The notes under the pieces were generated by a model. That model did no database searches and was not told the DNA's origin. It was given only the letters and a program-made list of their open reading frames with translations. 5,932 bases of DNA from JBHHYR01 sp046757585 (GTDB lineage: Bacteria; Desulfobacterota; Binatia; HRBIN30), in assembly GCA_046757585.1 (NCBI GenBank), contig JBHHYR010000234.1, forward strand, positions 1 through 5,932, in the 5' to 3' direction. The position numbers and the translations under genes were made by a program. Of the stretch, positions 1-5,932 are shown piece after piece (within the stretch, counting starts at the first letter, position 1; every line of letters starts with the position of its first letter).

Positions 1-47
1 GACCTCATCGATCTCGAAACCGGCGAGCTACTCCAAGGAGCAGTTTC

Positions 48-51
<4 letters not shown>
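1..51 (+). CDS. Possible 3' end of convergent gene (partial)
   Basis: Frame 1 on the plus strand reads DLIDLETGELLQGAVS and then TAG at 49-51. The residues look protein-like (a strand-turn with D-L-E-T-G-E). The stop overlaps the TAA of the helicase gene (50-48, minus strand), a common arrangement where two genes converge. Only 16 codons are visible, and the other two plus-strand frames are also open here, so this is a plausible gene tail, not a firm call. No family can be assigned. Confidence 0.4.
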
Positions 52-2607
<2,556 letters not shown>

Positions 2608-2615
<8 letters not shown>

Positions 2616-4188
2616 CGCCGTTGTCCATAGGTCGGATCATGCTCTCGATGAACGCGATTTGGTCCTTGGTGATGCCGTACTTCTTGTAGAGCATCTCGTC
2701 GGTCCAGTCCCGATCCCAGGTTTGTTGGGGAACCCACGAGTAGGTCGATCGAAGGGCGTGCTGGGTGATCTTGCGAAGCGAGACAAGGAAACGGAAGAAC
2801 CGAGTCTTGGCATACCCCCGGAGACTATTCGCCGCCTTGTCGCTCGCGAGTGGTCCTGCGACGAGATACGTCTGCGTACAGACCGAAGCGGGTGGAGCCA
2901 CGATTGAAGGCCCCAGAACCAGCGCGGGGATCGCGCCGCGCTCACCGTACGCCTCTGGGAGAAGCACCTTCCATGAATCTGTCAGATGTGCGTTCTTCTT
3001 GATGCCAGAGCGATCGGTATGAGCTACTATGCGGCGTCCGCGATCTGTGAGGTAGAGGGCGACCGAACCGCGAAAAGGCTTGTTCTTGTAATCGGAGAAA
3101 TTCGTTGCCAAGCCAAATGGGGTATCCGCGCTGATCACCGCATCCATCGTCGGCTCGCGGAGAGCCTGAACCCGTTCAAGAATTCCAAGTGCGCGATGGT
3201 CTCGAATGAAGATATCGTGCGCGCCAAGGTCTCTTGTAATCGTTGGGTGGCGTTCCTCGCCTTGGAATAGGGTGTATTGCGCATCACCCTGATATTCCCG
3301 GCTCCAGAGGAAATACCCTACGCCCCCCTCGAAGTCCACACCGGGGAAAGCCGTTGACATCTTTGTGTAGTCAACAAGGTGGCTGACTCGCCGATCGGTG
3401 AGCATGGTCTTGCGGAACTCGTCCATGCCGCGACCGCCTGCCATCCAGCGCGAAGGGATAACCATGCTGAGGTAGCGCGGCTCCAGCCGCATCGCCTGCT
3501 CAACGAAGAGTTGGTAAATAGACGAATCGCTTGAGCCACCAGCCCCACCAGTAATCTGGTAGGGAGGGTTGCCGATGATCACGTCGAACTGCATGTCTCC
3601 TCCAAACAACTCGGCAATCCGAGTCTTGATGTCGTCGCTGTGGATGAACGCATAGGCATGGGTTTCAAGACCCTCCTCGCGGTCAAAGAACGTTCGCGGT
3701 GCACCGCAGTAAGCGCATTTCGTGCCCTCCCATGCATGCTCGGTGCGCTCGAACCAGATGTTGCCCGCGTCGCTGGCGAAGCCGTTGGCGATGGAGTGCT
3801 CGCCATTGGCGTGCTTCGAGCAGTATAGGCTCCGCCGCGCCAACAGGCTCGTAAGATACGTGATGCCGATGCCGAATACCTGCTTCGTCAGGATGTGGGC
3901 CACGCGCTCTTCGAGGTCCGGCATCTCGTCGGCCAAACCCTCGGTCAGGCGGCTGGTGATCTCGCGCAGGAAGACACCAGACTTCGTATACGGGTCGAGA
4001 AACTGCACCGTGCTGTCCGCCCAGAGGTCGGCGCCGCCGTGGTCGGCGGACCACGCCTCGGCGACGGTGTCCAGCATCCGGTTCGCGAACTCGGGCGGTG
4101 TGAACACCTCGTCGTTCGAGAGGTTCGCGATGCAGGTCAGCACATCAGGGTTGCGCCCGCGCAGTGCAAACGCAGCCTGCCCGCTCAT
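2608..4188 (-). CDS. Eco57I-type restriction-modification methylase subunit
   Basis: A 526-residue protein. It opens with a second EVFTPPEFANRML module (27-39). The motif I position reads FLDPYTKSGVFL (63-74), with K in place of a glycine of the usual DPxxGSG loop. C123-x2-H126 and C158-x2-C161 could hold a zinc ion. Motif IV is VIIGNPPYQI (203-212), the catalytic signature of N6-adenine methylases. SMVIPSRWMAGGRGMDEFR (241-259) is typical of Eco57I-like enzymes. Residues about 270-470 are the likely target-recognition region. The tail WVPQQTWDR...EMLYKKYGIT...IESMIRPM (485-521) is a conserved C-terminal block of this family. It probably methylates adenine in the host's recognition site together with the SAM-binding subunit upstream. 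The start ATG overlaps the upstream TGA (ATGA) and has the best ribosome binding site in the operon. I see no nuclease motif in it, so cutting is assigned to the downstream gene. Confidence 0.93.
2780..3380 (-). other. Likely target-recognition region of the methylase
   Basis: Residues about 270-470 of the Eco57I-type methylase lie between the conserved NPPY/SRWMAGGRGM block and the conserved WVPQQTWDR C-terminal block, the usual place of the DNA-specificity domain in this family. Base composition drops here: I counted 29 G+C of 60 in 3061-3120 and in 3181-3240, against 40 of 60 in 3901-3960 within the same gene. Lower GC and less familiar residues fit a recently exchanged, fast-evolving recognition segment. 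Boundaries are approximate. Confidence 0.55.
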
Positions 4189-4904
4189 ACGGATGCCTCC
4201 TTTTGTGCATCGCCGCGCCCTGCGGCAGCTAGCTCGCTGACCGTCATCGGCGGGTAGGTCCTCGTCGGTGTGAAAAGCTCATGCTTCGCAAGATGGGCGA
4301 AAAGAGATCCCTCGGCGCTGAACATCGACGACTGGCTGAGCGTGGCGAGACGGAAGTCGCGTCGCTGGAACTTGCCCTTGCCCAGGTAGCCCCACTCGGC
4401 GAAGGTTATCGGCTGGTTGTCGTGCGTCCGCATCATCAGCGCATCTCCGTGGACGAGGTTCAGTGAAAGCACCCAGGACGCCGCTCGGTAGAGTTCGGTC
4501 GAGTCATCCACGCTCAGGTATTCCCTGAAGATCTCTTGCAGGTTCGCGCGACACTCGGCGATGTTGTCGGGCAAGATCTCGATCCCGTAGCAGCACATCA
4601 GGGCGAGCAGCGCATAGTGCCGTCGCTCGAAGTCGGACTTGCCGTACTTGAGTTCCACGGCTGCGAGCTTGCGCCGAAGGATCCGCACGAGGAAGTTCCC
4701 GCTCCCACACGCCGGTTCCAGGAAGCGGGAGTCGATGCGCTCGGTCTCGCCCTTCACCAGGCCGAGCATCGCCTCGACCATCCACGGCGGGGTAAACACC
4801 TCCCCGTGGGCGGCGACGCGTTGCTTGGACTTGACGTAGTTCATGGGCCGATCCGCTTCCGGCGATGCGTCCTCTCGGTCACTGCTGTTGTTAGCCGTCC
4901 TCAT
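4185..4904 (-). CDS. N6-adenine DNA methyltransferase-like subunit, SAM-binding
   Basis: A 239-residue class I methyltransferase-type protein. Seen in order: EVFTPP (35-40), the motif-X-like entry of Eco57I and type I methylases; motif I EPACGSGNF (63-71), the SAM-binding loop; YGIEILPDN (106-114), the following acidic strand; and GDAL (153-156). The expected motif IV (N/D-P-P-Y/F) is absent: the region after GDAL reads MMRTHDNQPITFAEWGY. It is much shorter than full Eco57I-type methylases. It therefore cannot be a complete enzyme by itself and probably pairs with the next gene product, which has NPPY. I chose the ATG at 4904 because it overlaps the preceding TGA as ATGA. The family-typical N-terminus MNYVKSKQRV starts 20 codons later, at 4844, and could be the real start, since the first 20 residues are a polar tail with no recognised motif. 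No clear Shine-Dalgarno supports either start. Confidence 0.88.
   Translation of the reverse strand: MRTANNSSDREDASPEADRPMNYVKSKQRVAAHGEVFTPPWMVEAMLGLVKGETERIDSRFLEPACGSGNFLVRILRRKLAAVELKYGKSDFERRHYALLALMCCYGIEILPDNIAECRANLQEIFREYLSVDDSTELYRAASWVLSLNLVHGDALMMRTHDNQPITFAEWGYLGKGKFQRRDFRLATLSQSSMFSAEGSLFAHLAKHELFTPTRTYPPMTVSELAAAGRGDAQKEASV
4196..4204 (-). promoter_or_regulatory. Strong ribosome binding site of the Eco57I-type methylase
   Basis: On the minus strand AAAAGGAGG lies seven bases before the ATG at 4188, inside the end of the upstream methyltransferase gene. It is the closest match in the window to the anti-Shine-Dalgarno sequence. It suggests that this subunit is translated from its own entry site as well as by ATGA coupling, perhaps so that methylation is secured before the nuclease accumulates. 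Confidence 0.8.
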
Positions 4905-5443
4905 CGAATGACTGCGGACAGCTGCGCCCATGGCACGGCCGACGCCGCGAGTAGGGCGTGGAATACCATGAAGAGCCACGGCACCACCTTCTCCACGTGG
5001 GTGAATGGAAGGTAAAGCCGCGGATTCCCGCCGCGCTCCACGCTCTCCCACTCCGCATCGTAGGGCCGCAACGGTAGCTGACGCTCGATCGCGTGAACGA
5101 CCCTAAACTTCGCTGAGTTGAGATCGCGGTAGGACCGGATGATCCGATACCACAGGTAGCACAGCACACCCGCCGCAATCGGAACAAGAACTTCAAGCCA
5201 ACTGGGTGCGGCCGCCGCGGGCCCGGTGAACGCGTCCTTGGCAAGGAGCGCGATCAACGCCGTGTTCACCGCCAGAAAGAACGAGTTCGCCTTTTCCCGC
5301 CGCTCACTAATCCGGTCCGCCATTTCGAGGTAGGTCTTGTAGATCTCCAGCGCATGATCGCGATACGAGGGGCCATACTCGTCGGCTGTAATGCCTTGCA
5401 ATGCCCCGTTGAGCTTGTCCTGCGCTCCCTTGACGTCGCTCAC
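4901..5443 (-). CDS. Three-segment membrane protein, RipA-like octameric family
   Basis: I place the start at the GTG at 5443, which overlaps the TIR gene's TGA as GTGA and gives 180 residues. The longer reading frame from 5614 adds 57 residues that merely overlay the TIR gene and look non-protein-like. The N-terminal cytosolic helix contains EIYKTYLEMADRISERREKA (33-52). Three hydrophobic segments follow at about 53-72, 82-102 and 152-174, with a charged RSYRDLNSAKF stretch after the second. The 'EMADRISERREKANSFFL.VNTALI' signature is one I associate with the small membrane family called RipA-family octameric membrane protein in public annotation; this is from memory and unverified. No Macro, SLOG or other nucleotide-sensing domain is visible. 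Given coupling to a TIR gene, it is probably the membrane effector or membrane partner of the TIR protein. Only a weak Shine-Dalgarno (GAGAG) precedes the start, so translation probably depends on coupling. Confidence 0.85.
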   Translation of the reverse strand: MSDVKGAQDKLNGALQGITADEYGPSYRDHALEIYKTYLEMADRISERREKANSFFLAVNTALIALLAKDAFTGPAAAAPSWLEVLVPIAAGVLCYLWYRIIRSYRDLNSAKFRVVHAIERQLPLRPYDAEWESVERGGNPRLYLPFTHVEKVVPWLFMVFHALLAASAVPWAQLSAVIR

Positions 5444-5859
5444 GGATCCAGCTCTCGGATGGCCGACACGATTGAACTTGTACTCCAACTCACAAGGCGG
5501 TCGGCGGCGTTGGAGACAACGGTGGACACCTGCTGACTCGCCCATGGTCGAATGGCGACGATCGGCTTGACCCATGTGTAGCCCTTGGCGATGTGGATTT
5601 CGCGCTGAATCCACTCACTGAACGTCGCGTACTTGCCGGCCATGATAAGCACCACGTCGCAGAACCGCATCTGGTTCTCGATGGCCCTCTCAAGCGCGGC
5701 AGTGTTGGGAGCATTGTGGACCGGGTCGTTCTTCGGGACGGAGTAGTTCTTGTACTGGAAGTTCGGCGCGGCATTGAGGAGATCCAGAAGCCGATCGTAT
5801 TCGTCCGCGTACGACCACGAGTGGCTGATGAACAGGTTCCGCGACTTCAACTGCGGCAT
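5440..5859 (-). CDS. TIR-like domain protein (DUF1863/ThsB type)
   Basis: A 139-residue single-domain cytosolic protein. Box 1 of the TIR fold is seen as FISHSW (residues 10-15). A central strand, CDVVLIMAGKYA (67-78), is followed by S81-E-W83-I-Q-R-E87, which matches the canonical TIR pattern S-x-W-C-x-x-E with the catalytic glutamate at E87. A later strand, KPIVAIRPW (98-106), is typical of DUF1863/MTH538 TIR-like proteins, the family that includes ThsB of Thoeris. Family members process NAD+ to a signal molecule or deplete it during phage infection; that activity is inferred here. The ATG at 5859 has a good Shine-Dalgarno site (AAGGAG) six bases upstream. It is the first gene of the operon, and its TGA overlaps the GTG start of the membrane protein by four bases, so the two products are probably made in step and act together. 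It could also be a non-enzymatic TIR-fold adaptor. Confidence 0.9.
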   Translation of the reverse strand: MPQLKSRNLFISHSWSYADEYDRLLDLLNAAPNFQYKNYSVPKNDPVHNAPNTAALERAIENQMRFCDVVLIMAGKYATFSEWIQREIHIAKGYTWVKPIVAIRPWASQQVSTVVSNAADRLVSWSTSSIVSAIRELDP

Positions 5860-5932
5860 GGATTGCTCCTTGTCGGGCTAGACAGTATGACTTCCGGTTG
5901 TTGAAGAGACTGGCCTCCGGCATGATCGCGGG
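5860..5932 (-). promoter_or_regulatory. Upstream leader of the operon, promoter not resolved
   Basis: This stretch before the first gene holds the ribosome binding site and 60-odd bases of non-coding-looking sequence. A CATACT hexamer at about 5882-5887 (minus strand) could be a poor -10 box, but no acceptable -35 box lies about 17 bases upstream of it. The promoter may lie beyond the window edge. No operator-like inverted repeat is convincing. Confidence 0.25.
5866..5871 (-). promoter_or_regulatory. Ribosome binding site of the TIR-like gene
   Basis: On the minus strand the sequence is AAGGAG, followed by CAATCC and the ATG at 5859. Six bases of spacing is near optimal. This supports the ATG at 5859 as the start of the first operon gene and as the main ribosome entry point for the TIR/membrane pair. 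Confidence 0.8.

Noticed and set aside
3722..4240. Plus-strand frame of 172 codons opposite the methylase gene
   Set aside because: It is antisense to conserved EVFTPP and DPYTKSG coding sequence and has no recognisable domain or ribosome binding site.
4905..5051. N-terminal extension of the small methyltransferase to an ATG at 5051
   Set aside because: The added 49 residues lie within the membrane protein's coding sequence and show no family features. The ATGA start at 4904 or the ATG at 4844 is more plausible.
5444..5614. N-terminal extension of the membrane protein to an ATG at 5614
   Set aside because: The added 57 residues overlay the TIR gene in another frame and look like arginine/histidine-rich noise. 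The GTG at 5443 with GTGA overlap is a better start.
5690..5923. Short minus-strand frame starting at 5923 upstream of the TIR gene
   Set aside because: It runs out of frame into the TIR gene, lacks recognisable features, and competes with a start that has a good ribosome binding site.

Overview
This 5.9 kb window is almost entirely coding. It holds one tightly packed, five-gene operon on the minus strand (read from about 5932 down to 48), and it is a defence locus. The sequence is GC-rich with Shine-Dalgarno sites and a GTG start. That fits a high-GC bacterium, probably a proteobacterium, but there is no taxonomic marker, so this is only a guess.

Layout in transcription order (minus strand): (1) 5859-5440, a 139-residue TIR-like protein of the DUF1863/ThsB type, with a strong ribosome binding site and a TIR-style S-x-W-x-x-x-E motif. 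(2) 5443-4901, a 180-residue protein with three predicted membrane segments, resembling the small membrane family that I recall as 'RipA family octameric membrane protein'. (3) 4904-4185, a 239-residue N6-adenine methyltransferase-like subunit with a perfect SAM-binding motif but no NPPY catalytic motif. (4) 4188-2608, a 526-residue Eco57I-type methylase with the NPPY motif but a degenerate SAM motif, a possible zinc-binding site and a likely target-recognition region. (5) 2615-48, an 855-residue protein joining an N-terminal GIY-YIG nuclease-like domain to an SF2 helicase/translocase. At 1-51 a convergent plus-strand gene may end, overlapping the last stop codon by a few bases.

Genes 3-5 form a restriction-modification-like cassette: two complementary methyltransferase subunits plus a helicase-nuclease. 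The set looks like a known, widespread family, and probably recognises and modifies an adenine-containing site while cutting unmodified DNA. Genes 1-2 look like a separate TIR-effector/membrane-protein module. All four gene junctions overlap by 4 to 8 bases (GTGA, ATGA, ATGA, ATGAGTAG), so the two modules appear to be translated as one unit. The joining of a Thoeris-like TIR plus membrane protein pair to a restriction-modification cassette is the most interesting feature here: it could be a layered defence in which a membrane- or NAD-targeting abortive response backs up, or is triggered by, restriction. That functional link is inference.
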